From contig NZ_RXFT01000007.1 in the NCBI RefSeq assembly GCF_003952165.1, positions 283,758 to 347,757 of the forward strand: 64,000 bases of DNA, read 5' to 3'. This DNA comes from Variovorax guangxiensis (lineage in GTDB: Bacteria > Pseudomonadota > Gammaproteobacteria > Burkholderiales > Burkholderiaceae_C). A program made the translations under genes and the position numbers. Below are positions 32,738 through 41,873 of this stretch, piece after piece. A model generated the notes under the pieces. The model worked only from the letters and a program-made list of their open reading frames with translations. It did no database searches and was not told where the DNA came from. Numbering within the stretch: position 1 is the first letter of the stretch; the number at the start of each line of letters is the position of its first letter.

Positions 32738-34099
32738 TCAGGCCAGCCAGCGCCCCACGCGCGGCGTGTCGGCCAGCTGCCAGACGCGCTGGCACAGCGC
32801 CCTGGCTTCCTCGGCCGTGGCGCCTTCGCCGTAGTGCGCGAGGCGCTGCATCTTGTCCTCGATCTCGGCGCGGCTCAGGCTGTTGCCGGGGTCGCCCTTG
32901 GGCTCGTCGACGCGGCCCTGCAGCGTGCGTCCGTCGGCGGTCTGCACGCTGACCTTGCCGATCCAGCGTGCGGGGTAGGCGGTGTCCACCTCCTCGTCGA
33001 GCTGCATCGTCACCTTCTCGCGGAAGGCCGAGACCTCGGGCGCGAGGAAGTCGCGGTCGAACTCGCCCAGGCCCGCGCGGCCGTGCACCGCGATCAGGCC
33101 CAGCACCGTGCCCATCGAGAACTTGCCCTGGTGCACCGTGGCGGGCACGTCCACGCGGCCCAGCACGTCGATGGCGCCCTGGTGCACGTGCGTGGTCACG
33201 CCCGACACGTCGGCGGGTTTCAGCTTGTTCTGTGTCATCACCTGCAGCAGCGCGTCGGCGGCGGGGTGCGTGTGGCGGCAGGAGGCGTGGTACTTGAAGG
33301 AGGTCTCGGCCAGCGTCCAGCGCGTGCCCAGGCCGTCGGTGAGCCTCGCCGGGTCGGCGTCGCTGGACATGCCCACGCCCAGCCCCTGCGCGCCTTCGAG
33401 GATCTTCGCGGCGCCGGTGAAACCGTCCTGCGCGAGGTAGGCCGACATCAGGCCGCTGGCCGCTGCGTGCGCGCAATGCAGCTGCTTCGAGTCAGCCGCG
33501 TCGCGCAAAAATTCCCACACACCGGCCGACTGAGTGCCGGCCGAGCCGAAGGCGTGCAGCATCTGCTGCGGCGTGAGCTCCAGCAGCCGGCCCACGGCTG
33601 CTGCGGCCGCGAGCGTGCCCGCCGTCGCGGTCGTGTGGAAGGTCTTGTAGTGCGAGCGGCCGAGGAATTCGCCGACCCGGATTCCGACTTCATAGCCCGC
33701 GACCACCGCCGTGAGCAGCTGCGCGCCGCTCGCGCCGATGCTCTGCGCCACCGCCAGTGCAGGCGCGATGACGACTGCGGCCGGGTGGAAGACGGAGCCG
33801 TTGTGCACGTCGTCCTGCTCCACGAAGTGCGAAGCCGCCGCGTTGACCAGCGCCGCGAATACCGGCGAGGTCGTGCGCCGCGAGGTCAGCAGCTCGCTGG
33901 GCCCGTCGGCGGGGCCCATCATCTGCGCGAAGCGCTCGATGCTGCGCACCGGCCGTGCGGTGCGCGCGGCGAGCACGGAGCCCAGCCAGTCGAGCATCAG
34001 GTCCTCGGTGCGGCGCAGCACGGGGGCGGGGATGGCGTTGAACTTCAGTTCGGCCGCGAAGGTGGCGAGCACCTTGCTCGGATGATCGACTGGATTCAT
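32738..34099 (-). CDS. MmgE/PrpD family protein
   Basis: A 453-residue member of the family of 2-methylcitrate dehydratase and related enzymes. The N-terminus (LATFAAELKFNAIPAPVLRR) and segments such as NAAASHFVEQDDVHNGSVFH, VVAGYEVGIRVG and SFKYHASCRHTHPAADA are family landmarks. ATG 34099 was chosen because the upstream part is not conserved-looking. Members dehydrate or isomerise tricarboxylates and other acids, including iminodisuccinate and itaconate-related compounds. It is the last gene of a three-gene operon after a citryl-CoA lyase-like and an acyl-CoA dehydrogenase gene, and it meets the decarboxylase gene tail to tail. Confidence 0.9.
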   Translation of the reverse strand: MNPVDHPSKVLATFAAELKFNAIPAPVLRRTEDLMLDWLGSVLAARTARPVRSIERFAQMMGPADGPSELLTSRRTTSPVFAALVNAAASHFVEQDDVHNGSVFHPAAVVIAPALAVAQSIGASGAQLLTAVVAGYEVGIRVGEFLGRSHYKTFHTTATAGTLAAAAAVGRLLELTPQQMLHAFGSAGTQSAGVWEFLRDAADSKQLHCAHAAASGLMSAYLAQDGFTGAAKILEGAQGLGVGMSSDADPARLTDGLGTRWTLAETSFKYHASCRHTHPAADALLQVMTQNKLKPADVSGVTTHVHQGAIDVLGRVDVPATVHQGKFSMGTVLGLIAVHGRAGLGEFDRDFLAPEVSAFREKVTMQLDEEVDTAYPARWIGKVSVQTADGRTLQGRVDEPKGDPGNSLSRAEIEDKMQRLAHYGEGATAEEARALCQRVWQLADTPRVGRWLA

Positions 34100-34112
34100 G
34101 CGATGCGCTCCT

Positions 34113-35276
34113 TCAGAACGAACGTGGGAGGCCAAGCATGTGTTCGGCCACGTAGCTCAGGATCAGGTTGGTGGAGATCGGCGCCACCTGGTACAGCCGC
34201 GTCTCCCTGAACTTGCGCTCGATGTCGTATTCGCAGGCGAAGCCGAAGCCGCCATGGAACTGCAGGCATGCGTTGGCGGCCTCCCAGCTCGCCTTGGCCG
34301 CGAGGTACTTCGCCATGTTGGCCTGCGCGCCGCAGGGCTGGTGTGCGTCGAAGAGGCGGCAGGCTTCGTAGCGCATGAGGTTCGCGGCCTCCACCTCGAT
34401 GAACGACTCGGCGATGGGGAACTGCACGCCCTGGTTCTGCCCGATCGGCCGGCCGAACACCACGCGCTCCTTCGTGTACTTCGTGACCCGGTCGATGAAC
34501 CAGTAGCCGTCGCCGATGCACTCGGCCGCGATCAGCGTGCGCTCTGCGTTCAGCCCGTCGAGGATGTACTTGAAGCCCTGGCCTTCCTCGCCGATCAGGT
34601 TCTCGGCCGGGATCTCCAGGTTCTCGAAGAACAGCTCGTTGGTCTCGTGATTGACCATGTTCAGGATGGGCCGCACCTCCAGCCCCTTGCCGATGGCCTC
34701 GCGCAGGTCGACGATGAAGATCGACATGCCTTCCGACTTCTTCTTCACATCCGCCAGCGGCGTGGTGCGCGCCAGCAGGATCATCAGGTCGGAGTGCTGG
34801 ATGCGGGAGATCCATACCTTCTGCCCGTTGACGACGTAGCGGTCGCCCTTCTTCACGGCGGTGGTCTTGATCTTCGTCGTGTCGGTGCCGGTGGTGGGCT
34901 CGGTCACGCCCATGGACTGCAGGCGCAGTTCGCCGTTGGCGATCTTCGGCAGGTAGGCGCGCTTCTGCGCCTCGCTGCCGTGGCGAAGCAGCGTGCCCAT
35001 GTTGTACATCTGGCCATGGCAGGCGCCGGAGTTACCGCCGCAGCGGTTGATTTCTTCCATGATCACCGAGGCCTCGGTCAGGCCCAGGCCCGAGCCGCCG
35101 TACTCCTGCGGAATCAGCGCGGCCATCCAGCCGGCCTTGGTGAGCGCGTCGACGAAGTCGGCGGGGTAGCCGCGCTCCTCGTCGACCTTGCGGAAGTAGG
35201 CGTCGGGAAACTGCGCGCACAGGTCGCGCACCGCATCGCGGATGTCGGGAAAGTTCTTGTCGTTGGCGTTGTTCAT
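34113..35276 (-). CDS. Acyl-CoA dehydrogenase
   Basis: A 387-residue flavoprotein of the normal acyl-CoA dehydrogenase length. Landmarks are the N-terminal helix region (FRKVDEERGYPADFVDALTK), the substrate/FAD segment VTEPTTGTDTTKIKTTA, DRYVVNGQKVWISR, and the C-terminal FHGGFGFACEYDIERKFRET. It oxidises an acyl-CoA at alpha-beta with electrons passing to ETF. It lies ten bases behind the citryl-CoA lyase-like gene and 13 bases before the MmgE/PrpD gene, so the three are one operon. Confidence 0.94.
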   Translation of the reverse strand: MNNANDKNFPDIRDAVRDLCAQFPDAYFRKVDEERGYPADFVDALTKAGWMAALIPQEYGGSGLGLTEASVIMEEINRCGGNSGACHGQMYNMGTLLRHGSEAQKRAYLPKIANGELRLQSMGVTEPTTGTDTTKIKTTAVKKGDRYVVNGQKVWISRIQHSDLMILLARTTPLADVKKKSEGMSIFIVDLREAIGKGLEVRPILNMVNHETNELFFENLEIPAENLIGEEGQGFKYILDGLNAERTLIAAECIGDGYWFIDRVTKYTKERVVFGRPIGQNQGVQFPIAESFIEVEAANLMRYEACRLFDAHQPCGAQANMAKYLAAKASWEAANACLQFHGGFGFACEYDIERKFRETRLYQVAPISTNLILSYVAEHMLGLPRSF

Positions 35277-35286
35277 CGATTTCTGC

Positions 35287-36072
35287 TCAATCCTGGCGGG
35301 GGCCGCCCGCTTCTTTTTCGACGCGCTGCCAGATCTCGATGGCCATCGGGTCGTCGATCTCCTCCAGGATGTGGCCCACGAGGCCGATAGCGCGCGCCAT
35401 CACGCCGAACCCGCGGATGATCTTCCAGGGAAAGCCGAACTCGGCCGCGATGGCACCGATGGCGCCCGTCGCGTTGATCGGAAGCGACTTGCCCGAGACG
35501 CGCTCGGCTTCCTCCTGCACGGCCTGCATCAGCGCGACGTAGTGCGTGGAAAGCCCGTTCTCCGCCGCGATCTGGAAGAGCCGGGGCGTGCGTGGGTCGA
35601 TGGGCTTGTGCAGCGGGTGGCCCAGCCCCGGCACGATCAGCTTGCGCGCGCGGTGGTCGGCCACGATGTCCCTGGCCATGTCGGCCAGCGGACGGGTCGG
35701 TTTCTCGCCGAAGGGAATGGCCTCGTAGAGCATCCTGGCGGCGCCCTCGGTGCTGCCGACGAACACCGTGCCCAGCCCGCACAGGCCGGCCGCCACGGCC
35801 GCCTGCAGCGCCTCGGGCGCGCCTGCGTAGGTGAGGCGCGCGGCCAGCGCGCTGGGCGTGACGCCGTGCTCCACCAGCGTGACGACGATGGCGTTGAAGG
35901 TCACCGACTCCTGCGGCGTGGGAATGCGCCCGGTCAATTCGAGGAAGGCCATGTCGCCCAGGTTGAGGTGGCCGAGGATCTCCGAGGGCAGGTCGCGCCC
36001 GCGCACGGTGATCCTGTCGGGTGTGCTGTGGCCCAGTTCCGTGTGCAGGGATTTCTTGATCTTGGTGGTCAT
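35287..36072 (-). CDS. Citryl-CoA lyase-like protein (citrate synthase superfamily)
   Basis: A 261-residue short member of the citrate synthase fold. PGLGHPLHKPIDPRTPRLFQ contains the conserved GxGHPxxK.xDPR segment with the active-site His, and INATGAIGAIAAEFGFPW with GFGVMARAIGLVGHILEE forms the C-terminal substrate/CoA region. Short forms of this type are usually called citryl-CoA lyase, cleaving a citryl-CoA-like thioester to acetyl-CoA and a keto acid. It is the first gene of the leftward operon and diverges from the double acyl-CoA dehydrogenase gene. Cleavage of a substituted citryl- or malyl-CoA is my inference. Confidence 0.85.
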   Translation of the reverse strand: MTTKIKKSLHTELGHSTPDRITVRGRDLPSEILGHLNLGDMAFLELTGRIPTPQESVTFNAIVVTLVEHGVTPSALAARLTYAGAPEALQAAVAAGLCGLGTVFVGSTEGAARMLYEAIPFGEKPTRPLADMARDIVADHRARKLIVPGLGHPLHKPIDPRTPRLFQIAAENGLSTHYVALMQAVQEEAERVSGKSLPINATGAIGAIAAEFGFPWKIIRGFGVMARAIGLVGHILEEIDDPMAIEIWQRVEKEAGGPRQD

Positions 36073-36087
36073 GGAGCGAATCTAGCC

Positions 36088-36148
36088 CGCGTACGCGCGA
36101 GGTGGCTCTCTGATTGCGAAACCCTCCCTTCGGCAAATGCAAATGCCG
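36088..36148. promoter_or_regulatory. Divergent control region with two inverted repeats
   Basis: The 106-base space between the divergent catabolic operons contains a perfect palindrome CGCGTACGCG (36088-36097) and an inverted repeat CGGCA...TGCCG (36131-36148) enclosing two tandem AAATGC units. Either could bind one of the LysR regulators or another factor. No clear -35/-10 pair stands out. Confidence 0.3.
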
Positions 36149-36178
36149 CCTGGCGAAGTCTTGGGGCACGCTGCGGCG

Positions 36179-38500
36179 ATGGACCTTGAATCACTTTCGG
36201 CGGTGCGCCAATCGGCGCTCGACTACTTCAACCGCAGCCGCGCCCTCCAGCGGCGGCGCGGGCGCATCGAGCACCCGGACGGCGACGAGGCCGAGGGCTG
36301 GCAGGACGTTGCCGCGCTCGGCTGGCCCGGCATGCTGGCGCCCGAATCGGCCGGGGGCCTCGCGCTGGGGCTCGACGGCGCGGCCGAGATTTTCCGCGCG
36401 GCGGGCGAGCATGCCGCGCCCGAGCCATTGCTGGCCGTGGCCGGCCTCGGCGCGCTGTTGCTGGCCCGGCTGGGCACGCCTGCCGCGGATGCGCTGCTCG
36501 CCGAGCTGGTCGCGGGCCGCAGCCTGCCCGCGCTGGCCTGGCAGGAGAGCGCGGGCGACCTCAGCGCCGTGCCGCTGGCCTGCGGCTGCGAGTCCCGACC
36601 CGGGGGCGGCGTGCTGCTGCAGGGCGAGAAGCTCATGGTGCTGCCCGGCGCGGCCGCCAGCGGCTGGCTGGTGTCGGCGCGCGGCGACGACGACGCCGTG
36701 CTGCTGTGGGTGCCGCGCGGAACCGCCGGCGTCAGCGAAACACCCGTGCCGCTGATCGACGGCAGCCAGGCCTCGAACCTGCGCTTCGAGCAGGTCGCGC
36801 TGCCGGCCGGTGCGGTGCTGGCCGAGGGGCCGGCCGCGCAGGAGGCGCTGCGCCATGCGCTTGCGGCGGGCCAGATATTGCAGTCGGCCGAGCTGCTGGG
36901 CGCGGGGCAGGCCATGCTCGCGCAGACCCTGGCCTACCTGCGCGCGCGCTCGCAGTTCGGCAAGCCCATCGGCAGCTTCCAGGCGCTGCAGCATCGCTGC
37001 GTCGACATGTTCATCCACCTCGAAGTGGCGAAGGCCACACTGGACGAGGTGCTCGGGCTGGCCGCGCAGGGCCTGCCGGCGCAGCGGCTCGAGGCCGAGG
37101 CCAGCCGTGCCAACGCGCGCTGCACCGCTGCCGCGCTGCAGGCTTCGCGCGCGTCGGTGCAGCTGCATGGCGCCATCGGCTACACGCAGGAGTGCGACCT
37201 GAGCCTGTTCTACAAGCGCGTGCTGTGCCTCTCGGCATGGCTGGGCAACGCGAGCGCGCATCAGCGCAGGCATGCCGTGCTGTCGGGCGATGCAGAGGTC
37301 GCGCCGGGCGTGGCCGAGTGGAGCGGCGAGTTCCCGCGCACCGCCGACTGGTCTTCGATGCCCGAGGCCGACTTCCGCCGCATGGTGCGCGCCTTCCTGC
37401 AGCAGCGCTATCCGCAGCAACTGCGCTACCTCTCGCACCGCGCACGCTGGAGCGAGATGCGCGAGTGGTATCTCACGCTCTCGGCCCAGGGATGGATCGC
37501 GCCCGCATGGCCTCGGTCGCACGGCGGCATGGGCCTGCCTGCGGACAAGCTCATCGCGTGGATCGAGGAGCTGGAGCAGTACGGCGTGGCGCGCGCGCCC
37601 GACCAGGGCATCGTGATGATCGGGCCGCTCCTGATCCAGCACGGCACGCCCGAGCAGCAGCAGCGCTTCCTGCCGCGCATCCTCAGCGGCGAGCATGTGT
37701 GGTGCCAGGGCTATTCGGAGCCCAACGCCGGCTCCGACCTCGCGGGCCTGCGCACCGAGGCGATGCCGGCGCGCGACGCGCAGGGCGAGCATTTCGTGGT
37801 CAACGGCCAGAAGATCTGGACCACGCTCGCGCAGGACGCCAACCACATCTTCATGCTGGTGCGCACCGACAAGGACGCGCGCAAGCAGGAGGGCATCAGC
37901 TTCCTGCTGTGCGACCTGCGCACGCCGGGCATCACCATCCGTCCGATCCACACGCTGGCGGGCGAGCCGGAATTCTGCGAGGTGTTCTTCGACAACGTGC
38001 GCGTGCCGGCCGAGAACCTCGTGGGCAAGCTGCACGGCGGCTGGACGATCGCGAAGGCGCTGCTGGGTTTCGAGCGCATCTTCCTCGGCAGCCCCAAGCA
38101 GTCGCAGTACGCGCTGGGGCAGCTTGCGCGGCTGGCGCAGGCGCGGCGGCTCTTTGCCGACCCGGTGTTCGCACAGCGCTTCGCGGCGCTGCGGCTCGAC
38201 GTGCTCGATTTGTCGGCCGCCTACACCGGCTTCGCGAACATCGTGCGCGCGGGCAGGCCGCTGCCGGCTTCGGTGTCGCTGCTGAAGATCTGGGCGAGCG
38301 AGACCTACCACCGCATCGGCGCGCTGCTGGTCGAGGCGGGCGAGGAGCAGGGGGCCGTGGCCGGCGACCAGGTGCTCGACGGCCAGACCTTCAACGTGCT
38401 CTCGCCGCTCATCGGCTCCACCGCCGCAATGATCTACGGCGGCACCAACGAGATACAGCGCAACATCCTCGCGCGGCAGGTGCTGGACCTGCCCGCCTGA
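36179..38500 (+). CDS. Double (fused) acyl-CoA dehydrogenase
   Basis: A 773-residue protein made of two acyl-CoA dehydrogenase units. The first (about 1-390) is diverged: it keeps ARSQFGKPIGSFQALQHRCV and GAIGYTQECDLSLFYKRVL but has a weak N-terminal half. The second (about 395-773) is complete, with WCQGYSEPNAGSDLAGLRT, FVVNGQKIWTTLAQDANHIF, GLAPRP-type spacing replaced by GGWTIAKALLGFER, and IYGGTNEIQRNILARQVL at the end. In the last motif the Glu that is catalytic in medium-chain enzymes (YEGT) is Gly. Fusion suggests an obligate heterodimer-like unit. ATG 36179 is a choice without a clear ribosome site; in-frame ATGs at 36137 and 36143 exist. A Bug receptor and a CoA ligase gene follow. 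Confidence 0.88.
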   Translation: MDLESLSAVRQSALDYFNRSRALQRRRGRIEHPDGDEAEGWQDVAALGWPGMLAPESAGGLALGLDGAAEIFRAAGEHAAPEPLLAVAGLGALLLARLGTPAADALLAELVAGRSLPALAWQESAGDLSAVPLACGCESRPGGGVLLQGEKLMVLPGAAASGWLVSARGDDDAVLLWVPRGTAGVSETPVPLIDGSQASNLRFEQVALPAGAVLAEGPAAQEALRHALAAGQILQSAELLGAGQAMLAQTLAYLRARSQFGKPIGSFQALQHRCVDMFIHLEVAKATLDEVLGLAAQGLPAQRLEAEASRANARCTAAALQASRASVQLHGAIGYTQECDLSLFYKRVLCLSAWLGNASAHQRRHAVLSGDAEVAPGVAEWSGEFPRTADWSSMPEADFRRMVRAFLQQRYPQQLRYLSHRARWSEMREWYLTLSAQGWIAPAWPRSHGGMGLPADKLIAWIEELEQYGVARAPDQGIVMIGPLLIQHGTPEQQQRFLPRILSGEHVWCQGYSEPNAGSDLAGLRTEAMPARDAQGEHFVVNGQKIWTTLAQDANHIFMLVRTDKDARKQEGISFLLCDLRTPGITIRPIHTLAGEPEFCEVFFDNVRVPAENLVGKLHGGWTIAKALLGFERIFLGSPKQSQYALGQLARLAQARRLFADPVFAQRFAALRLDVLDLSAAYTGFANIVRAGRPLPASVSLLKIWASETYHRIGALLVEAGEEQGAVAGDQVLDGQTFNVLSPLIGSTAAMIYGGTNEIQRNILARQVLDLPA

Positions 38501-38542
38501 GCGACGCGGCGCTGAAGAAATACACAAAAGGAGACAACGCTC

Positions 38543-39529
38543 ATGACTTCCATCGACCTCTCGCGCCGCCACATCGTGTCAGCGCTGGCGGGCAGCGCGG
38601 CGCTGGCCGCACTGCCTTCGCGCGTGTTCGCGCAGCAGCCATTGCCATCGCTCGTCAAGCTGGTGGTCGGCTATTCGGCCGGCGGCCCGGTGGACGGCGC
38701 GGCGCGCCTGCTGGCGCCCGCGCTGAGCCAGGAACTGGGCACGCAGGTGATCGTGGACAACCGCCCCGGCGCCAGCGGCTCGCTGGGCGGCGACGCGGTC
38801 GCCAAGGCCGCGCCCGATGGCGCCACGCTCTTCTTCGGCGCGAGTCCGACAATCACCATCAACCCCAACGTGCAGCGCCACATGGCCTTCGACCCGATGA
38901 AGGACCTCGCGCCCATCGCACCGCTGGTGGACTACACCAACGTGCTGGTCATCAACAACGATGTGCCGGTGCGCAGCGTGGCCGAGCTGCTGGCCTATGC
39001 GAAGGCGCGGCCGGGCAAGGTGTTCTACGGTTCGGCCGGCGTGGGCGCCTCCAATCACCTGAGCGGCGCGCTGCTGGAGAAGATGGCCGGCGTGCAGCTC
39101 ACGCACGTGCCCTACAAGGGCAGCGCACCGGCACTCGCCGATGTGATGGCAGGCACCGTGACCATGATGTTCGACATCATCGCGACCTCCAAGCCCTTCA
39201 TCCAGTCGGGCAAGGTGCGCGCGCTGGCCGTCACCTCGCGCCAGCGCAACCGCATGCTGCCGGATGTGCCGACGATGGTCGAGTCGGGCGTGGCCGGCTA
39301 CGACGTGGGCGGCTGGTTCGGCCTGTACGGGCCGGCGCGCATGGAGCCGGCGCTGGTCGCGCGCATGAACGCCGCCGCGCGCAGGATGCTCGCGCGCGAG
39401 GACATCGCGAACCGTCTGCGCGAGCAGGGCTACGACGTCTGGTCGGGCGCGCCCGAGGTGCTGGCGGCCAAGGGCAAGGCCGACCGGCAGCTGTGGGCGA
39501 CGGCGTCCAAGGGCATCGAGGCCGAGTGA
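38543..39529 (+). CDS. Bug-family substrate-binding protein
   Basis: A 328-residue receptor with an Arg-Arg-bearing signal peptide (SRRHIVSALAGSAALAALPS, cut near VFAQQ) that might use the Tat route. VKLVVGYSAGGPVDGAARLL, NRPGASGSLGG, KAAPDGATLFFG and THVPYKGSAPA are Bug landmarks. AAAGGAGA precedes the ATG. It is placed between an acyl-CoA dehydrogenase gene and an acyl-CoA ligase gene, three bases before the latter, so its ligand is probably the acid that the ligase activates. No transporter membrane genes are adjacent. Confidence 0.93.
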   Translation: MTSIDLSRRHIVSALAGSAALAALPSRVFAQQPLPSLVKLVVGYSAGGPVDGAARLLAPALSQELGTQVIVDNRPGASGSLGGDAVAKAAPDGATLFFGASPTITINPNVQRHMAFDPMKDLAPIAPLVDYTNVLVINNDVPVRSVAELLAYAKARPGKVFYGSAGVGASNHLSGALLEKMAGVQLTHVPYKGSAPALADVMAGTVTMMFDIIATSKPFIQSGKVRALAVTSRQRNRMLPDVPTMVESGVAGYDVGGWFGLYGPARMEPALVARMNAAARRMLAREDIANRLREQGYDVWSGAPEVLAAKGKADRQLWATASKGIEAE

Positions 39530-39531
39530 GC

Positions 39532-41034
39532 ATGCAGAGAATCCACCATCTGCTCGAAGAGCGCGCGGCGCGCACGCCCGAGGCGGTGTTTCTCCATGAG
39601 CCCGGCGGTACGACGACCTATGCGCAGCTGCAGTCCATGGCCGACGCCGCCACGCAGGACCTGCTGGACGCCGGCGTGCGGCCGACCGACCGCGTGCTGC
39701 TGGTGGCGGAGAACTGCGCCGCGCACATCGCGCTCATCATGGCCTGCAGCCGCGTGGGCGCGTGGTCGTGCGGCGTGAACGCGCGCATGTCGCCGGGCGA
39801 GATCGCGGCCATCGCCGAGCGTGCCGACGCGCGCCTGTGCTGCTACACGACCCTCGCATCCGAAGCCGCCGCAAGGCACGCGCACGGCGCCGGTGCGAAG
39901 CAGACTTCGCTGGAGGGCGTGATGCGCTCGGCCACCCGCGAAGACGCGCGCACCGAACCCGACCCGGCGCTGGCCGACACGGCCGCCATCATCTTCACCT
40001 CCGGCACCTCGGGCACGCCCAAGGGCGTGATGGTGTCGCACCGCGGCCTGCTGCACTTCGGGCGCGTGTCGGCGCGGATTCGCGCGCTCGACGGGCGCGA
40101 CCGCGTCTACGCCTTCCTGCCGATGACGCACATCTTCGGCATCGGCACGGTGCTGATGGCCGCGCTCACCGCAGGCGCGGCGCTGGTGCTGCGCGGCAGC
40201 TTCTCGCCGGCCGACGTGCTGCAGGCGCTGGCGCACGAGCAGGTGTCGAACCTGCTCGGCCCGCCGACGATGTATGCGCGGCTGCTCGCGCACATCGAGG
40301 CCGAGCATGCGGTTCCGCGCTTTCCGCACCTGCGCTATGTCTACACAGGCTCGGCGCCGCTCGATCCTGCGCTCAAGCAGCGCGTGGAGCGGCTCTTCGG
40401 GCAACCGCTGCACTACGGCTACGGGCTGTCGGAGTACGCGGGCTCGGTGTTTCTCACGCGCACCGAGGCTCCGCGCAGCGATACCTCCGCCGGGCATGCG
40501 GTGGAAGGCGGCGAGGCGCGCATCGTCGGCCCCGAAGGCAACGACGTGGCCCAGGGCGACACCGGCGAGATCTGGCTGCGCGGCCCGGGCCTGATGCTCG
40601 GCTACTTCCGCGACGCGGCCGCCACCGCGCAGGTGATGCGCCCCGGCGGCTGGTACGCCACGGGCGATCTGGGGCGCTTCGGCGAGGACGGCGCCCTCTT
40701 CGTGGTCGGGCGGCTGAAGGAAATGATCATCCGCTCTGGCTTCAACGTGTACCCGGCGGAGATCGAGGCGGTCATCGGCCGCTTCGAGGGTGTGCACCTG
40801 TGCGCGGTGATCGGCGTGCCCGAGGCCGACGGCAACGAGCAGGTGGTCGCCTTCATCGAGCCGAAGCCGGGCGCGACGCTCGACGAGGCGGCGCTGCGCG
40901 CTCACCTGGCCCAAAACCTCTCGCCCTACAAGCGCCCCGCGCGCATCGAGCTGATCGACGCGATGCCGACCACGGCCAACGGCAAGCTGCTCAAGCGAGA
41001 GCTGCGGGCGCGCTGCGTGCCGGCCGCCGGCTGA
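39532..41034 (+). CDS. AMP-forming acyl-CoA synthetase (ANL superfamily)
   Basis: A 500-residue acid-CoA ligase. The AMP/ATP loop is TSGTSGTPKG at residues 156-165, GYGLSEYAG is the A5 motif, GWYATGDLGRF the A7 motif, RLKEMIIRSGFNVYPAEIE the hinge, and the catalytic lysine is Lys485 in TTANGKLLKRE. It converts a carboxylic acid to its CoA ester. The start two bases after the Bug stop and the absence of a terminator place it in one operon with the receptor and the double dehydrogenase: uptake, activation, oxidation. Confidence 0.94.
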   Translation: MQRIHHLLEERAARTPEAVFLHEPGGTTTYAQLQSMADAATQDLLDAGVRPTDRVLLVAENCAAHIALIMACSRVGAWSCGVNARMSPGEIAAIAERADARLCCYTTLASEAAARHAHGAGAKQTSLEGVMRSATREDARTEPDPALADTAAIIFTSGTSGTPKGVMVSHRGLLHFGRVSARIRALDGRDRVYAFLPMTHIFGIGTVLMAALTAGAALVLRGSFSPADVLQALAHEQVSNLLGPPTMYARLLAHIEAEHAVPRFPHLRYVYTGSAPLDPALKQRVERLFGQPLHYGYGLSEYAGSVFLTRTEAPRSDTSAGHAVEGGEARIVGPEGNDVAQGDTGEIWLRGPGLMLGYFRDAAATAQVMRPGGWYATGDLGRFGEDGALFVVGRLKEMIIRSGFNVYPAEIEAVIGRFEGVHLCAVIGVPEADGNEQVVAFIEPKPGATLDEAALRAHLAQNLSPYKRPARIELIDAMPTTANGKLLKRELRARCVPAAG

Positions 41035-41039
41035 CCCGC

Positions 41040-41456
41040 TCAGCCGAAGATCGCCGCGTGCCCCTTGCGCGTGTCCATGTACTCGCGCATGCGGGCGATG
41101 CGGCCTTCGCGCAGCTCGAAGACGAAGCAGTAGTCGTTGTCGTAGGGCTTGCCGCCGGCCAGCGTGGCCTGCATGCGCTCCTCGAGGATCACGGTGTCGC
41201 CATCGCACCAGAGGTGCGAGAAGCTCACGGCCACGTCGGCGACGAAGAGCCTCGGAAAGTCCTCGGCCAGGAAGCGCGCGATGGCGGCGGGTCCGATCAT
41301 GTGGTCGGGCACGCCGAGCGCCACCGCGGTCGCGTTGCCCCGGGGCGCGAGCCATTCGGCGTCTTCGGTGAAGACGGCCTCGATGCGCTGCCGGTCGCGG
41401 CTCGCGAAGGCTTTCCATGCGTCGGCGACAGCTTGCTTGTTCTGTTCGGGTGTCAT
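41040..41456 (-). CDS. SnoaL-like/NTF2-fold protein
   Basis: A 138-residue protein of the nuclear transport factor 2 fold: N-terminal helix (AVADAWKAFASRDRQRIEAV), FTEDAEWLAPRGN, a strand with WCDGDTVILEERMQA, and FVFELREGRIARMREYMDT at the end. Members are small isomerases, hydrolases or ligand binders. It has no signal peptide. It faces the CoA ligase gene tail to tail with five bases between, so it is not in that operon, and its link to the pathway is uncertain. Confidence 0.85.
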   Translation of the reverse strand: MTPEQNKQAVADAWKAFASRDRQRIEAVFTEDAEWLAPRGNATAVALGVPDHMIGPAAIARFLAEDFPRLFVADVAVSFSHLWCDGDTVILEERMQATLAGGKPYDNDYCFVFELREGRIARMREYMDTRKGHAAIFG

Positions 41457-41647
41457 TTCGTGCGCAGCGGCAGTTGGTGTGGCCCGAAGCTAAGGGCAGG
41501 CACGGGCGGCGGCGCGCCGCTTCCGGACATCTCCAACCGGGCCGCCTCGGATTTTTCCTGCAAGCGGGTGCGCCGCCGTCCGCCAGAAGGAGCCGCGCGG
41601 GCGTCTCAAGGTGAAGCCTTCTGCAAAGCAAACACAGGAAACACACC

Positions 41648-41827
41648 ATGGCCGATGACCTGACCAAGCGCGGACCGCAGGATGCCGCCCGCATCAACGT
41701 GAACGAGGCGCACGAGGTGCGCTACTGGACCCAGACGCTGGGCGTGACCGAGGCACAGCTGCGCTCGGCCATCGCGGCGGCGGGCGTCGAGGTGAAGGAC
41801 GTGCGCGCCTACCTCGGCAAGCCCTGA
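41648..41827 (+). CDS. DUF3606 domain protein (59 residues)
   Basis: A short gene read from ATG 41648 with AGGA eight bases upstream. The protein begins MADDLTKRGPQDAARINVNE and continues with the typical HEVRYWTQTLGVTEAQLRSA, ending in KDVRAYLGKP: a helical DUF3606 domain over the whole length. Members are small stress- or regulation-linked proteins of unknown function common in Variovorax and relatives. It stands alone; a short inverted repeat follows at 41874-41890. Confidence 0.85.
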   Translation: MADDLTKRGPQDAARINVNEAHEVRYWTQTLGVTEAQLRSAIAAAGVEVKDVRAYLGKP

Positions 41828-41873
41828 GCCCGAGCCCTGAACTCCGCGAAAAGGCGCGGCTGCAGCCAATGGC

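Noticed and set aside
36706..39531. A long upstream extension of the CoA ligase reading frame
   Set aside because: The extension lies inside the double acyl-CoA dehydrogenase and Bug genes in another frame; the ligase N-terminus fits ATG 39532.
41457..41647. Further small gene before the DUF3606 gene
   Set aside because: No frame with a ribosome site and plausible composition was found in these 191 bases.
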